This document shows positions 5,999 to 6,024 of a DNA stretch of 6,024 bases, piece by piece. The position numbers and the translations under genes are program-made. The notes beneath the pieces were generated by a model, which did no database searches, was not told where the DNA came from, and saw nothing but the letters and a program-made list of their open reading frames with translations. Within the stretch, counting starts at the first letter, position 1. Each line of letters starts with the position of its first letter. Source of the stretch: Marinifilum sp. JC120 (GTDB lineage: Bacteria; Desulfobacterota; Desulfovibrionia; Desulfovibrionales; Desulfovibrionaceae); assembly GCA_004923195.1 (NCBI GenBank), contig RDSB01000035.1, positions 2,186 through 8,209 of the forward strand, read 5' to 3'.

Positions 5999-6024
5999 CC
6001 TGCTTTTTCTGCTCTTACTTATTG
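5985..6024 (+). CDS. Start of a signal-peptide protein, probably PilP; 3' end cut by window edge
   Basis: Only 13 codons are visible: MRATNLLFLLLLI. A short positively charged start followed by an unbroken hydrophobic run is the beginning of a signal peptide or membrane anchor, which fits PilP, a periplasmic/inner-membrane pilus assembly protein encoded after pilO in R64-type operons. The start overlaps the pilO2 end by 14 bases and has GGAGGG 8 bases upstream. That this is a gene start is well supported; the PilP identity rests only on gene order and the hydrophobic N-terminus. Confidence 0.68.
   Translation, partial: MRATNLLFLLLLI

Overview
The window is one uninterrupted stretch of a plus-strand operon from a Gram-negative bacterium. 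Seven genes follow each other with overlaps or gaps of a few bases, and no intergenic region exceeds 10 bases. Lipoprotein signals, a secretin and T4SS core proteins imply a diderm envelope. GC content of about 50-55% outside one gene, together with the protein style, would fit a sulfate-reducing deltaproteobacterium (Desulfovibrio-like). That is an impression from composition, not a proof. The gene content points to a conjugative or integrative element or plasmid.

Layout. The left part (1-1610) carries conjugation-type T4SS genes in IncP order: the 3' end of a trbF/virB8 gene, then trbG/virB9. From 1607 to 2512 lies a gene of unknown function with clearly lower GC. It encodes a soluble-looking protein built from two diverged copies of one ~130-150 residue unit. 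At 2512-3240 is a lipoprotein that appears to fuse a TrbH-like domain to a TcpQ/PilL-C-like domain. The right part (3243-6024) is type IVb pilus biogenesis: the PilN lipoprotein secretin, the bitopic inner-membrane protein PilO2, and the first 13 codons of a signal-peptide protein in the position of PilP.

How they may work together. TrbF (inner membrane/periplasm), TrbG and TrbH (outer-membrane core) normally serve DNA transfer. PilN, PilO and PilP build a thin pilus used for mating-pair contact, as in R64-type systems. Here the two sets share one transcription unit, and the junction is a single polypeptide carrying one domain from each. TrbI/VirB10 is not found after TrbH, where IncP has it; the pil genes occupy that place. 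The main leads are the TrbH-TcpQ fusion, the hybrid operon, and the low-GC, internally duplicated gene inserted between trbG and trbH. A strong 13-bp stem-loop inside pilO2 is a secondary lead. No RNA gene, IS element, CRISPR array, promoter or rho-independent terminator could be supported.
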